Origin: Deltaproteobacteria bacterium HGW-Deltaproteobacteria-8
GTDB taxonomy: Bacteria > Desulfobacterota > Desulfovibrionia > Desulfovibrionales > Desulfovibrionaceae
DNA length: 64,000 nt
Reading direction: 5' to 3'
NCBI GenBank assembly: GCA_002840405.1
Contig: PHAR01000001.1
Coordinates: 578,320-642,319, forward strand
Part shown: positions 7,871 to 16,785 of the stretch, one piece after another
Layout: every line of letters begins with the position of its first letter
Position numbering within the stretch: the stretch's first letter is position 1
The notes under the pieces: generated by a model
What the model saw: the letters and a program-made list of their open reading frames with translations, nothing else
Told to the model about the DNA's origin: nothing
The model's database searches: none
Translations under genes and position numbers: made by a program

Positions 7871-8733
7871 TGACAACGCCCCACAACGCGACGATCGAGC
7901 AGGGCCGCATCCGGCTGGGCCGCATCGGCTACCTGAACGTGCTGCCTCTGCACTACCCGCTGGAAACAGGCATCTTGACGGGAGATTTCGAACTGGTGGC
8001 CGGGCCGCCAGCAGAGCTCAATGTGCTCATGGACCAGGGGCGGCTGGACCTCTCGGGCTGCTCGTGCATCGAGTATGCGCGGCACCCGGAGAAGTACCTC
8101 ATCGTGCCGGACCTGGCCATCGGCAGCCGCGGCCCGGTGCAGAGCGTGCTGCTGCTTTGCCGCACCAAACCGGAGGATCTGCACGGCCGGACCATCCTGG
8201 TCAGCGCACAGACGCACACCTCGGCCGCCCTGGTGGACCTGCTGCTCAAGCGCCACATCGGCGTGACCCCGCGCTACCAGACAGGCGACGCCACGGCGCT
8301 CCTGGCGGCCGGGGAGCGGCCCGAGGCCATCCTGTGCATCGGCGACGAGGCCCTGAACCTGCGCCGACACCCGGACTACCCGGTGCGCATGGACCTGGGC
8401 GAGGCCTGGCGGCAATGGACCGGCCAGCCTTTCATCTTCGGGTTGTGGATCGCCAGCAGGGAAGCGGTGCGGACAAGGCCAGCGGAAGTCCAGGCCGGGG
8501 CCAGGCTGCTCATCGAGGCCAAGAAATGGGGACAGGCGCACCTAGAGGCCATCTCCGCCGTGGCCGCTCCGAACAGCATCCTCACGGAGCAGGAGATGCG
8601 CTCGTATTTCGACGGGCTGGTCTACGACCTCGGCCCGGAAGAGCTGACCGGCCTGCGGCTGTTTTACGAGCTGCTGGCCGAGGCCGGGGTCATCAACACT
8701 GCGCCAAGGCTGGAGTTTCTGCCCCTGGGCTGA
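7870..8733 (+). CDS. mqnA: Chorismate dehydratase
   Basis: A 287-residue protein of the MqnA family, which dehydrates chorismate to 3-[(1-carboxyvinyl)oxy]benzoate, the committed step of the futalosine pathway. The start region RLGRIGYLNVLPLHYPLE and the SGCSCIEYARHPEKY segment are the usual substrate-pocket motifs (IGYLN, S-x-x-E-Y). It is the last gene of tetR-mqnE-mqnC-mqnA and converges on the LysR gene with only 30 bp between stops; no terminator is evident. The gap contains a short direct duplication (gccgtcggcc at 8751 and 8767). Confidence 0.92.
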   Translation: MTTPHNATIEQGRIRLGRIGYLNVLPLHYPLETGILTGDFELVAGPPAELNVLMDQGRLDLSGCSCIEYARHPEKYLIVPDLAIGSRGPVQSVLLLCRTKPEDLHGRTILVSAQTHTSAALVDLLLKRHIGVTPRYQTGDATALLAAGERPEAILCIGDEALNLRRHPDYPVRMDLGEAWRQWTGQPFIFGLWIASREAVRTRPAEVQAGARLLIEAKKWGQAHLEAISAVAAPNSILTEQEMRSYFDGLVYDLGPEELTGLRLFYELLAEAGVINTAPRLEFLPLG

Positions 8734-8763
8734 AAGGCCCCGGCGCGTAAGCCGTCGGCCCGC

Positions 8764-9660
8764 TTAGCCGTCGGCCGAGTTGCGGACGTGGTCGATGAAC
8801 AGGTTGGCTGCGGGCAGAAGCTCACGTCCCTGGCGCTGGATGAGGTAGAAGGAGCGCTCCAGCAGCTGGGGCATCACCTCCAGCTCCACAAGCTCACCCC
8901 GGTCCAGATAGGGCTGGGCGGCCAGACGCGAGACCACGCTCACGCCAAGGCCCGCTCGCGAGCACTGCAGAGCCGCTTCTGTGCTCTCCACCCACAGGGA
9001 CACCTTGAGTTCGCCGATGGACATGCCCGCTCCCTTGAGCAGGGTCTCCAGGTAACGGCGCGTGCCGGAGCCGCGCTCGCGCAGGATCCAGGGCCAGGGG
9101 CGCAGGTCCTTCAGCGATTTGGGGGCCGGGCGAACAGAGGCGATGTCTGCAGCGGCCACAAGCACGAGTTCGTCGCGGCGCAGGGGGTAGAAGGCGATGC
9201 CCTGCTGCTCCGGCTGCGAACCCACGATGCCCAGCTCAAGCCTGCCCTGGCCCACCTGGCGAATGATGGAGTCCGTGTCGCCGATGGTCAGATGCACGCG
9301 CAGGGAGGGGTACAGCGCGAGAAATGTCTTGAGGAGGTTCGGCAGTATGTAGTTGGCCGGGATGGTGCTGCCACCGAGGAGCAGGTCGCCCACCACCATG
9401 TCGCGCAAAAGCCCGATCTCGGAGTTGATGCGCCCCACCTGCTGGAAGACCTGCTTGGCGCCGCGGTAGAGCACCTCGCCGGCCTGGGTGGCCAGAACCG
9501 TGCGCCCTAGGCGGTCGAACAGGGGAACGCCGAGTTCCTCTTCCAGGTTGGCCACATGTGCGCTGATGGTCGGCTGAGAGAGCTGCAACTCAAGTCCAGC
9601 CTTGGAAAAACTTTTGAGTTCATAGACCTTGCAAAAGGCCTCAAGCTTGCGAAAGTCCAT
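8764..9660 (-). CDS. LysR-family transcriptional regulator
   Basis: A 298-residue regulator with an N-terminal winged helix (DFRKLEAFCKVYELKSFSKAG, then LSQPTISAHVANLEEELG) and a periplasmic-binding-like effector domain of CysB/CbbR type. The ATG at 9660 has a run of Gs just upstream; the 29-codon upstream extension has no ribosome site. The N-terminus resembles LysR proteins associated with selenium metabolism in anaerobes, but I cannot confirm that without a search. It is convergent with mqnA and follows the rplQ terminator, so it has its own promoter; the target genes are unknown. Confidence 0.85.
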   Translation of the reverse strand: MDFRKLEAFCKVYELKSFSKAGLELQLSQPTISAHVANLEEELGVPLFDRLGRTVLATQAGEVLYRGAKQVFQQVGRINSEIGLLRDMVVGDLLLGGSTIPANYILPNLLKTFLALYPSLRVHLTIGDTDSIIRQVGQGRLELGIVGSQPEQQGIAFYPLRRDELVLVAAADIASVRPAPKSLKDLRPWPWILRERGSGTRRYLETLLKGAGMSIGELKVSLWVESTEAALQCSRAGLGVSVVSRLAAQPYLDRGELVELEVMPQLLERSFYLIQRQGRELLPAANLFIDHVRNSADG

Positions 9661-9712
9661 TGGTACCCCCCGATGTGTCGGTTGTAATACATCAGACTTC
9701 CCGATATCGCAA

Positions 9713-9744
9713 GTCAAAAAAGAAGGGGCGACATAGTCGCCCCT
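9713..9744 (-). terminator. Terminator of the alpha (rpoA-rplQ) operon
   Basis: Read on the minus strand: AGGGGCGAC, loop TAT, GTCGCCCCT, then TTCTTTTTT. That is a 9-bp perfect stem (arms 9736-9744 and 9724-9732) with a T-tract, 27 bp past the rplQ stop. It is the end of the 31-kb ribosomal superblock and lies immediately upstream of the LysR gene. Confidence 0.9.
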
Positions 9745-9770
9745 CATTTTCTTGATTGAAACCGTGCCTG

Positions 9771-10340
9771 CTAGACGACAGCCTTCTTCATGGGCTTGGC
9801 GGCCTTGGGCGCAGCCTTGGGCTTTTCAGCCTTGGGCTTTTCGGTCTTGGGCTTGGCGACCTTGGGCTTGGCGACCTTGGCGGGCTTTTCAGCCTTCTCC
9901 TCGGTCTTTCCCTCAGCGGTCTCCTTGGTCTTGGCTGCAGCAGGAGCGGCCTCGGCAGGAGCTGCCTCGACTTTCTTCTCAGCCAGCTTGGTCAGCTCAA
10001 AGATGACCATGGGCGCGGCATCGCCGACGCGCGGGGCGGAGAGCTTCACGATGCGGGTGTAACCGCCCTGGCCGCCAGCGTAGCGCGGGCCAACGTTGTC
10101 GAACAGGTGCTGCACGAGCTTGTGGTTGCCCAGGATCTTGAAGGCCTGACGGCGGGCCGACAGGTCGTCCTTCAGGGCCAGGGTGATAAGCCCGTCGACC
10201 ACTGTGCGCAGTTCCTTGGCCTTGGCCTCGGTGGTGCGGATGGTCTCATGGGCCATGACCGCCCGCGCCATGTTCTTGAACATGGCCTTGCGGTGCGAGC
10301 TGTTCCGGTTCAGCTTTCTTCCGGACTTATTATGCCTCAT
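9771..10340 (-). CDS. rplQ: 50S ribosomal protein L17 with long basic C-terminal tail
   Basis: Residues 1-118 are a normal L17 ([20 protein letters not shown] start), which lines the exit-tunnel face of the large subunit. A tail of about 70 residues follows, made almost only of Ala, Lys, Pro and Glu, with repeated KPK and EKPK units ([17 protein letters not shown]). Most bacterial L17 proteins stop near 115-130 residues, so this 189-residue form is unusual. It overlaps rpoA by 11 bp and is the last gene of the operon. Confidence 0.95.
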   Translation of the reverse strand: MRHNKSGRKLNRNSSHRKAMFKNMARAVMAHETIRTTEAKAKELRTVVDGLITLALKDDLSARRQAFKILGNHKLVQHLFDNVGPRYAGGQGGYTRIVKLSAPRVGDAAPMVIFELTKLAEKKVEAAPAEAAPAAAKTKETAEGKTEEKAEKPAKVAKPKVAKPKTEKPKAEKPKAAPKAAKPMKKAVV

Positions 10341-11370
10341 TTCTTTCTTTCCTCTTGAGCAATTCCTGGAATTTCTTCTCGGAGGTCTCGTCGGTCATGC
10401 CGAAGCGCAGGTCCATGCTCTCGAGCACGCGGCGGATCTCGTCCAGGGACTTGCGGCCAAAGTTCTTGGTCTTGAGCATGGCGGCCTCTGTGCGCTGCAC
10501 CAGCTCGCCCACATAGGCGATGTTGGCTGCCTTGAGGCAGTTGGTGGCGCGCACGGAGAGCTCAAGCTCATCAATGCTCTTGAGCAGGTTCGGATTGAGG
10601 TCGAGGTCGTTGTCGGCGCTCTTCTTCTTGTCCGAGGAGGTCTCGTCGAAGTTGATGAACACGGACAGCTGATCCTTGAGGATCTTGGCGCTGTAGGCCA
10701 CGGCGTCCTCAGGGGACAGCGAGCCGTCGGTCCAGACTTCGAGCAGGAGCTTGTCGTAGTTGGTCATCTGGCCGACGCGAGCCTGCTCCACCATGTAGGC
10801 CACTTTCCGCACGGGCGAGAAGCTGGCGTCCAGGGTGATGAGCCCGATCTCGTCGTCCAGGCCCTCGTGCATCTCGGACGGCACATAGCCCTTGCCCATG
10901 CGGATCTCAAGCTCCATGCGGAACTCGCGGTCCTCAGAGAGGGTGGCGATGTGCTGCTCGGGGTTGAGCACGCGGACGTTCTGGTTCTCTTTGATGTTGC
11001 CAGCCGTGACCGGGCCCTTCTTCTTGGCCTCAAGGACCAATTTCTGGGGCTCGACACTGGTCATGGCCAGGCGCACCTGCTTCAAGTTGAGGACGATCTC
11101 GGTGACGTCCTCAAGCACACCCTTGACGGTGGTGAATTCGTGCTGCACGCCCTCGATGTGCGCGGCAACAATGGCCGCGCCCTGGAGGGAGGACAGAAGC
11201 ACACGCCGGAGCGAGTTGCCAATGGTGGTGGCAAATCCGCGCTCCAGAGGCTCACACACAAACTTCCCGTACATCTCGGTGGACTTGGGGTCGCGCACGA
11301 GCTGTTCCGGCTTTACCAGCTCGGACCAGTTGCGTGTGTTGATAAGCTTGTCGCCGTTTTGAATAAGCAT
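10330..11370 (-). CDS. rpoA: DNA-directed RNA polymerase subunit alpha
   Basis: A 346-residue alpha subunit. The N-terminal dimerisation domain ([22 protein letters not shown]) assembles beta and beta'. After a linker rich in Ser/Asp/Lys, the C-terminal domain ([25 protein letters not shown]) binds UP elements and activators. It lies between rpsD and rplQ as in the standard alpha operon; its end overlaps the rplQ start by 11 bp. Confidence 0.97.
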   Translation of the reverse strand: MLIQNGDKLINTRNWSELVKPEQLVRDPKSTEMYGKFVCEPLERGFATTIGNSLRRVLLSSLQGAAIVAAHIEGVQHEFTTVKGVLEDVTEIVLNLKQVRLAMTSVEPQKLVLEAKKKGPVTAGNIKENQNVRVLNPEQHIATLSEDREFRMELEIRMGKGYVPSEMHEGLDDEIGLITLDASFSPVRKVAYMVEQARVGQMTNYDKLLLEVWTDGSLSPEDAVAYSAKILKDQLSVFINFDETSSDKKKSADNDLDLNPNLLKSIDELELSVRATNCLKAANIAYVGELVQRTEAAMLKTKNFGRKSLDEIRRVLESMDLRFGMTDETSEKKFQELLKRKERNEA

Positions 11371-11382
11371 GCTTACCCCTGC

Positions 11383-12009
11383 TTATTTGGAGTACAGTTC
11401 GACGATGAGCTGCTCGTTGATCGGGAACTGGATATCCTCACGGGTCGGCAGCGCCTTTACCACGCCCTTGAAGGCCGCGCCATCGCTCTCGAGCCAGGAG
11501 GGGCATCCGCGACGAGCAACAACCTGCTGGGCCTCGGTAATGACAAGAACCTTGCGGCTCTTTTCCCGGACCTCGACGACATCGCTCGGGCGCACCATCA
11601 GGGACGGGATGTTGACCTTGCGGCCATTGAGCACGAACAGGCCGTGACGCACCATCTGGCGGGCCTGATCGCGCGAATTGGCAAAGCCAAGGCGATAGAC
11701 GACGTTGTCCAGGCGGCGCTCAAGCAGGATGAGCAGGTTCGCGCCGGTGACGCCCTTCTGGGCTTCCGCACGCTCAAAGTAGTTGCGGAACTGGCCTTCA
11801 AGGATGCCGTACATGCGACGCACGCGCTGCTTTTCACGCAGCTGCACGGCGTAGTCGGTGAGCTTCTTGCGCAGCTTGCCGGCAAAGCCGGGGGCATACG
11901 GACGACGCTCATAGGCGCACTTGTCGGTGAAGCAGCGGTCGCCCTTGAGGAAAAGCTTCTGGCCTTCGCGGCGGCAGAGCCTGCATTTCGCTTCGGTGTA
12001 ACGAGCCAA
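11383..12009 (-). CDS. rpsD: 30S ribosomal protein S4
   Basis: A 208-residue primary 16S-binding protein and, in many bacteria, translational repressor of its operon. The N-terminus keeps four zinc-ligand-type cysteines (C9, C12, C26, C31), so this is the C+ form. The S4 RNA-binding domain is in the C-terminal half ([26 protein letters not shown]). It lies 13 bp from rpoA and 17 bp from rpsK. Confidence 0.97.
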   Translation of the reverse strand: MARYTEAKCRLCRREGQKLFLKGDRCFTDKCAYERRPYAPGFAGKLRKKLTDYAVQLREKQRVRRMYGILEGQFRNYFERAEAQKGVTGANLLILLERRLDNVVYRLGFANSRDQARQMVRHGLFVLNGRKVNIPSLMVRPSDVVEVREKSRKVLVITEAQQVVARRGCPSWLESDGAAFKGVVKALPTREDIQFPINEQLIVELYSK

Positions 12010-12026
12010 GTTGATTCCTCCTTGAT

Positions 12027-12413
12027 CTAGACGCGACGGCGCTTGGGAGGCCGGCAGCCGTTGTGCGGGATGGGGGTCACGTCGCGAATGAAGCTCACTT
12101 TCATGCCAACATTATTGATGGCGCGCATGGCTGCCTCGCGACCGGAGCCGGGTCCCTTGACGAAGATGCCGACCAGACGCATGCCACAATCCTGCGCCTT
12201 GCGGGCGGCAGTTTCGGCGGCGATCTGCGCGGCAAAGGGCGTGCTTTTGCGGGAGCCCTTGAAGGCGGCACCGGCGCTTGCCCAGCTCACCACATTTCCC
12301 TTCAGGTCAGTGAAGGAGATAATGGTGTTGTTGAAGCTGGCATGCACGTGGACCAAGCCCACCGGAATGCTTTTCTTCTCTTTCTTTTTCCCAGTGCGAC
12401 GGGGTTTAGCCAT
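12027..12413 (-). CDS. rpsK: 30S ribosomal protein S11
   Basis: A 128-residue S11 of the 30S platform, near the Shine-Dalgarno helix of 16S rRNA. The basic N-terminus ([10 protein letters not shown]) is followed by the conserved [16 protein letters not shown] and the C-terminal [14 protein letters not shown]. Unlike its neighbours, it has a 108-bp untranslated stretch in front of it that folds into two hairpins (12427-12495). Confidence 0.97.
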   Translation of the reverse strand: MAKPRRTGKKKEKKSIPVGLVHVHASFNNTIISFTDLKGNVVSWASAGAAFKGSRKSTPFAAQIAAETAARKAQDCGMRLVGIFVKGPGSGREAAMRAINNVGMKVSFIRDVTPIPHNGCRPPKRRRV

Positions 12414-12426
12414 GTCTGTCCTCGCT

Positions 12427-12495
12427 TCGCCCGAAGGCGATGATGTACGTCATTCAGGAAATGCGGATGCGCCATGATCGCTCATGGCGTCATCC
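12427..12495 (-). promoter_or_regulatory. Structured intercistronic element between rpsM and rpsK
   Basis: Two hairpins in the only sizeable gap of this part of the operon. One is a 13-bp stem with a single bulge (12465-12495; CGCCATGA-TCGC-TCATGGCG core). The other is TCGCC-TTCG-GGCGA (minus-strand reading, 12427-12440), a UUCG tetraloop hairpin. Neither is followed by a T-run, so termination is unlikely. They lie 14-80 nt upstream of the rpsK start. A site for S4-type autoregulation or an RNA processing site are possibilities, not shown. Confidence 0.45.
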
Positions 12496-12521
12496 GGCGT
12501 AGTCCGAGCCTTAAGCCGTGA

Positions 12522-12899
12522 CTACTTGGTGGGCTTCTTCTTGCCCATCACGGTGCGCCGCGGGCCCTTGCGGGTGCGGGCATTGGTGTGGCTACGCTGT
12601 CCGCGCACGGGCAGACCCTTGCGGTGGCGCAGGCCACGGTAGCAGCCAATGTCCATGAGGCGTTTGATGTTCTGCGTCACGTCGCGACGCAGGTCACCCT
12701 CGACCTTGTGGTTGGCCTCGATCTCCACGCGAATGAGGTTAACGTCCTCATTGGAGAGATTGTCAGAATTCTTTGTCCAATCGATCCCGACAGTGTCGAG
12801 GATCTTAAGCGCCGTCGTATGGCCGATGCCATAAATGTACGTCAGCGCGATGTCCAGCCGCTTGTTTCTGGGCAGATCAACGCCAGCAATGCGAGCCAC
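12522..12899 (-). CDS. rpsM: 30S ribosomal protein S13
   Basis: A 125-residue S13 of the 30S head, contacting the P-site tRNA and the large subunit. Typical segments are [27 protein letters not shown] and [28 protein letters not shown]. The basic C-terminal tail is complete. It is 15 bp downstream of rpmJ in the transcript. Confidence 0.97.
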   Translation of the reverse strand: MARIAGVDLPRNKRLDIALTYIYGIGHTTALKILDTVGIDWTKNSDNLSNEDVNLIRVEIEANHKVEGDLRRDVTQNIKRLMDIGCYRGLRHRKGLPVRGQRSHTNARTRKGPRRTVMGKKKPTK

Positions 12900-12914
12900 T
12901 CTCGTACCCCTCTC

Positions 12915-13028
12915 TTAACCCTGACGCTGCTTGTGACGGGGATCTTCGCAGATAACCCGCAAAACGCCGCGCCGACGGATGATTTTGCACTTGGGACACA
13001 TCTTCTTTACGGAAGGCCGAACTTTCAT
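12915..13028 (-). CDS. rpmJ: 50S ribosomal protein L36
   Basis: A 37-residue protein read directly from the sequence: [15 protein letters not shown] then [22 protein letters not shown]. It has the zinc-binding form (Cys11, Cys14, Cys27 and His32 conserved). It is placed between map and rpsM as in other spc/alpha operons. The ribosome site is GGAG upstream of ATG 13028. Confidence 0.95.
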   Translation of the reverse strand: MKVRPSVKKMCPKCKIIRRRGVLRVICEDPRHKQRQG

Positions 13029-13130
13029 GCCCTACTCCACTTTGCTTGGCGCCTAAGGACCAGCGCCATTCTTCAGCATTATGCCAGGCCTTGGGCCAAG
13101 CGTTTTACACACAAACTTGAGACGGAGGAA

Positions 13131-13157
13131 AATATATGCCTTATCAGGGAAAGGCAA
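13131..13157 (-). promoter_or_regulatory. Possible internal promoter upstream of rpmJ-rpsM
   Basis: In the 136-bp gap between map and rpmJ the minus strand reads TTGCCT (13152-13157) and, 15 nt on, TATATT (13131-13136), close to sigma-70 boxes though with a short spacer. It could provide extra alpha-operon expression independent of the spc operon. Sequence resemblance only. Confidence 0.3.
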
Positions 13158-13164
13158 GCTTTTT

Positions 13165-13935
13165 CTAACCACTCACGGTCAGAATAAGAGGACCATCCGT
13201 CGTCACCGCCACAGTATGCTCAAAATGGGCCGCCTTCTTGCGGTCCTTGGTCACCGCCGTCCAGCGATCCTCAAGAACCTCAACGTCATAGCTGCCCTCG
13301 GTGACCATGGGCTCGATGGCCAAAACCATGCCGGGCTTGAGCGTTACCCCGGACAACCCCTTGGGCACGAAATTCGGAATCTCCGGCTTTTCGTGCAGTT
13401 TCACCCCAATGCCATGCCCCACAAAGCGCCGTACGACCCCAAAACCGGCCTCCTCTACGCATTCCTGCACCGCAGCGCTGATCTCGTAGAGGTTCTTGCC
13501 ACTCACGGCCTGGGCAATGCCCCTGTCCAGGGATTCCCTGGTCACGTCCATGAGCCTCTGGGCACTCTGGCTGACCTTGCCTACAGCGAAGGTGCGTGCG
13601 GAGTCCCCATGGAACCCGCCAGCAACCACGCCCATGTCGATGCTCACGATGTCCCCTTCCTTGAGAATGCAATCCGTGGAGGGGAAGCCGTGCACAATGA
13701 CCTCGTTCACCGAGCAGCAGATGGCGAAGGGAAAGCCAAGGTAGCCCAGAAACGCCGGGCGTACCTTGAACTGATCGCACATCTTGCGGGCAATGTCTTC
13801 AAAGAGCATGGTCGGCACGCCGGGTTTAACGGCCTGGCCGATCTCATCCAAAATCAGGGAGACGATGCGACCAGCCTCACGCATGAGACCGATCTCTTTC
13901 TCATTCTTGAGAAAGATCCCTCTGGCCTTCTTCAA
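13165..13935 (-). CDS. map: Methionine aminopeptidase, type I
   Basis: A 256-residue cytoplasmic metalloprotease that removes the initiator Met from new proteins. The dinuclear metal site is visible: Asp in VSIDMGVV, Asp in FHGDSARTF, His in RFVGHGIG, Glu in LAIEPMV, and Glu in FEHTVAV. Type I length with no N-terminal extension. It starts 4 bp after the secY stop; adk, which often lies between them in other bacteria, is absent here. Confidence 0.96.
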   Translation of the reverse strand: MKKARGIFLKNEKEIGLMREAGRIVSLILDEIGQAVKPGVPTMLFEDIARKMCDQFKVRPAFLGYLGFPFAICCSVNEVIVHGFPSTDCILKEGDIVSIDMGVVAGGFHGDSARTFAVGKVSQSAQRLMDVTRESLDRGIAQAVSGKNLYEISAAVQECVEEAGFGVVRRFVGHGIGVKLHEKPEIPNFVPKGLSGVTLKPGMVLAIEPMVTEGSYDVEVLEDRWTAVTKDRKKAAHFEHTVAVTTDGPLILTVSG

Positions 13936-13939
13936 ACCG

Positions 13940-15253
13940 CTACCTGCCCTTGACGCGGGCTTTGTTGCCCATGAGACCTTCGTACTGACGCGAGATCAGA
14001 TAGGACTCAATCTTGCCCATGAAGTCCATGGCCACGCCCACCACGATGAGCAGACTGGTGCCACCAAAGTAGAAGGGAATGTTGAACTGACTGATGAGCA
14101 TCATGGGCAGCACGCAGATGAGCGCCATGTACAGCGCACCCCAAAGGGTGATGCGCGACAAAACACGGTCGATGTACTCGCGGGTCTTGGCCCCGGGCCG
14201 GATGCCCGGTATGAAGCCGCCCTGCTTCTGGATATTCTCCGAGATCCCCTTGGGATCAAAGAGAATGGCCGTGTAGAAGTAAGAGAAGAACAGGATCAGC
14301 CCAATGAACGCCACGTTGTAAAAGATCGACGAGGGGCTCATGTACTGCGACATCTTCTGCAACCATTCGACGCTGGAGAAATTCGCCAGCGTGGCCGGAA
14401 AGAGCAGGATGCTCGAGGCAAAGATGGGCGGGATGACACCTGCGGTGTTGATGCGCAAAGGCAGGTGCGTGGTCTGGCCACCGACCATCTTCCGGCCGAG
14501 CATGCGCTTGGCGTAGTGGATGGGGATGCGGCGCTGACCGCGCTCGACGAACACGATGAAAGCCAGGGTGGCCGCCATGAGCGCGCCGATGAGCAACAGG
14601 ATGATGAGCGAGAGTTCGCCGGCAGTCATCAGCCGCACGGTGTTCATCACGGCCGAGGGCAACCCGGCCACAATGCCCGCGAAGATGATCATGGAGATGC
14701 CGTTGCCGATGCCCTTCTCGGTCATCTGCTCGCCCAGCCACATGAGGAACACTGTTCCCGCCGTGAGGGTGACCATGGTCACCAGGCGGAAACCCCAGCC
14801 CGAGAAAAGCACCAGCGATGCGCCGGTGGGGCTGGACATGCTCTCTAGGCCGACAGCCACGCCCAGGCCCTGGATGCAGGTGATGAGCACCGTGCCGTAG
14901 CGTGTGTACTGGGTGATCTTCTTGCGGCCCTCGGCGCCCTCATCCTTGCTCAAGCGCTTCAGCTCCGGGCTGACCACGGACAGAAGCTGCAGGATGATGG
15001 AGGCCGAGATGTAGGGCATGATGCCCAGTGCGAAAATGGACAGCTTCTTCAAGCCGCCGCCGGAGAACATGTCGAACAGGCCGAACAGGGTGTTCGAGGC
15101 GCTGTTGAAGAACTCCGTCAGCGCGTGGCTGTCCACGCCCGGCACCGGGATGTGAATCCCGAGGCGGTAAACGGCCAGAAGAACGAAGGTCCAAATAAGC
15201 TTCTTCTTCAGCTCAGGCAGTCGGGCGAGGTTTTCTACACCGGAGAGTGCCAC
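13940..15253 (-). CDS. secY: Preprotein translocase subunit SecY
   Basis: A 437-residue inner-membrane channel protein with ten hydrophobic segments. SecY with SecE (encoded at 39042-39302) and SecG forms the protein-conducting pore. Signature stretches include the plug/TM2 region (GIMPYISASIILQLL) and FVERGQRRIPIHYAKR of the cytosolic loop that contacts SecA and the ribosome. Tightly linked to rplO upstream (5 bp) and map downstream. Confidence 0.97.
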   Translation of the reverse strand: MALSGVENLARLPELKKKLIWTFVLLAVYRLGIHIPVPGVDSHALTEFFNSASNTLFGLFDMFSGGGLKKLSIFALGIMPYISASIILQLLSVVSPELKRLSKDEGAEGRKKITQYTRYGTVLITCIQGLGVAVGLESMSSPTGASLVLFSGWGFRLVTMVTLTAGTVFLMWLGEQMTEKGIGNGISMIIFAGIVAGLPSAVMNTVRLMTAGELSLIILLLIGALMAATLAFIVFVERGQRRIPIHYAKRMLGRKMVGGQTTHLPLRINTAGVIPPIFASSILLFPATLANFSSVEWLQKMSQYMSPSSIFYNVAFIGLILFFSYFYTAILFDPKGISENIQKQGGFIPGIRPGAKTREYIDRVLSRITLWGALYMALICVLPMMLISQFNIPFYFGGTSLLIVVGVAMDFMGKIESYLISRQYEGLMGNKARVKGR

Positions 15254-15258
15254 AGATA

Positions 15259-15705
15259 CTATCCTTCCAGAGCTTTGACGGTTCCGCCGGCCTTGGTGAT
15301 CTTCTCCGCAGCAGCAGCGCTGAAGCGGTGGGCCTCGATGGTCACCTTGACGGTGACATCACCCCTGGAGAGCACCTTGAGCGGCATGCCGCCCTTGCAC
15401 AGGCCACGGGCGTAGACCGCTTCCATGGTGATCTCATCAGCGCCGGGGAAGGCCGCCAGCAGCTGATCAAGGTTGATGGCCTCATAGATCACGCGGTGCG
15501 GGTTCTTGAAGCCGCGCTTGGGCAGACGGCGCGCAAGGGGCATCTGACCGCCCTCAAACCAGGCCGGACGTCCACCGCCAGAGCGGGAGTTCTGGCCCTT
15601 GTTGCCGCGCCCGGAGGTGCAGCCAGTGCCGGAACCGGGGCCACGGCCAACGCGCTTGCGCTGGGCGTACTCTTCCGGGAAGGGATACAGTTCGTGCAGT
15701 CTCAT
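15259..15705 (-). CDS. rplO: 50S ribosomal protein L15
   Basis: A 148-residue L15, a late-assembly 23S-binding protein. The glycine/arginine-rich extended N-terminus (RVGRGPGSGTGCTSGRGNKGQNSRSGGG, in part) threads into the rRNA. Its ATG overlaps the rpmD stop (ATGA), so L30 and L15 are translationally coupled. Confidence 0.97.
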   Translation of the reverse strand: MRLHELYPFPEEYAQRKRVGRGPGSGTGCTSGRGNKGQNSRSGGGRPAWFEGGQMPLARRLPKRGFKNPHRVIYEAINLDQLLAAFPGADEITMEAVYARGLCKGGMPLKVLSRGDVTVKVTIEAHRFSAAAAEKITKAGGTVKALEG

Positions 15706-15875
15706 GACTTGGTAACCTCAATCAGGTGATTCACTTTCGCGATCATGCCCGCGACGGCGGGGGCTTCCTCAAAAGACTTTTCCTGCCGGATGTGCTTGAG
15801 GCCCAGTGCGTCCAGGGTCTGGCGCTGTTTGGGCGTACAACCAATGCGGCTGCGGAGGAGTTTAATCTTAAACAC
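15702..15875 (-). CDS. rpmD: 50S ribosomal protein L30
   Basis: A 57-residue protein (starts FKIKLLRSRIGCTPKQRQTL after the initiator). The start is GTG at 15875, with GAGG six bases upstream; no ATG is available. It overlaps rplO by 4 bp. The standard position between rpsE and rplO confirms the call. Confidence 0.94.
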   Translation of the reverse strand: MFKIKLLRSRIGCTPKQRQTLDALGLKHIRQEKSFEEAPAVAGMIAKVNHLIEVTKS

Positions 15876-15907
15876 GGTGGACCTCGCTTATCTGACCCGA
15901 AAAGGGT

Positions 15908-16399
15908 CTACTTCCTGGGGGTGGAGACCGTCTTGCCGAGGATCTCGGACACGCTCTCGGCGCTGCGCAGAGACGCCAGGCCGCACATGGTGGCGCGCAG
16001 GACGTTGTGCGGGTTGCAGGTGCCGATGGCCTTGGTCAGGATGTCGTGGACGCCCACGGCCTCCATGACGGCGCGCACCGGGCCGCCGGCGATGATGCCG
16101 GTGCCGCGGCTGGCGGGCTTGAGCAGGACGCGGCCGGCGCCGAAGCGACCCATGACCTCGTAAGGCAGGGTGCCTTCCAGCACGGGCACGACAATCATGT
16201 CCTTGCGGGCGCGGTCCGTAGCCTTGCGGATGGCCTCAGGCACTTCGTTGGCCTTACCAAGGCCGAAACCGACCTTGCCCTGACCATCGCCCACGACGAC
16301 CAGGCAGCTGAAGCTGAACCGGCGGCCGCCCTTGACGACCTTGGCCACGCGGTTGAGATACACAATCTTCTCGATGAAGCCGGAATCATTCTGTTCCAT
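15908..16399 (-). CDS. rpsE: 30S ribosomal protein S5
   Basis: A 163-residue S5, involved in translational accuracy and in the mRNA entry channel. The double-stranded-RNA-binding N-terminal half ([21 protein letters not shown]) and the C-terminal domain ([21 protein letters not shown]) are present. I chose ATG 16399 because AGGGGTGGG lies about 8 nt upstream; a GTG four codons earlier has no room for a ribosome site. Confidence 0.96.
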   Translation of the reverse strand: MEQNDSGFIEKIVYLNRVAKVVKGGRRFSFSCLVVVGDGQGKVGFGLGKANEVPEAIRKATDRARKDMIVVPVLEGTLPYEVMGRFGAGRVLLKPASRGTGIIAGGPVRAVMEAVGVHDILTKAIGTCNPHNVLRATMCGLASLRSAESVSEILGKTVSTPRK

Positions 16400-16413
16400 T
16401 TTTAGACCCACCC

Positions 16414-16773
16414 CTAGAATTTGAGGCCGCCCTCGCGGGCGCCGTCGGCAAGGGCCTTGATTCGGCCGTGGTACAGGTACCCGTTGCGGTCAAAGACAAC
16501 GGTCAAGATATTCTTGGCCTTGGCCTTTTCCGCTATGTCCTTGCCCACACTAGCGGCGCCCTCGCGGTTGGCCCGAACGGCTTCGCCAGCGCGGGTCATG
16601 GTCAGCGTGGAAGAGCTGACAAGGGTACAGCCGGTCTCGTCGTCTACGAGCTGGGCGTAAATGTGCACATTGGAGCGGAACACCACAAGCCGGGGCTTGT
16701 TCTCGGTTCCGTTCACCTTCTTGCGGATGCGCAGCTTCCTGCGATGCCGCGCCTGTTCTTTGGTCATCTTCAT
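16414..16773 (-). CDS. rplR: 50S ribosomal protein L18
   Basis: A 119-residue L18, which with L5 docks 5S rRNA on the large subunit. Conserved segments: [20 protein letters not shown] and [25 protein letters not shown]. It is followed 14 bp later by rpsE. Confidence 0.97.
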   Translation of the reverse strand: MKMTKEQARHRRKLRIRKKVNGTENKPRLVVFRSNVHIYAQLVDDETGCTLVSSSTLTMTRAGEAVRANREGAASVGKDIAEKAKAKNILTVVFDRNGYLYHGRIKALADGAREGGLKF

Positions 16774-16785
16774 CGCCGCACTCCG

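Noticed and set aside
8751-8776. Direct repeat gccgtcggcc between mqnA and the LysR gene
   Set aside because: Only about 11 bp, with no structure or T-run; probably a small duplication at the LysR stop codon without function.
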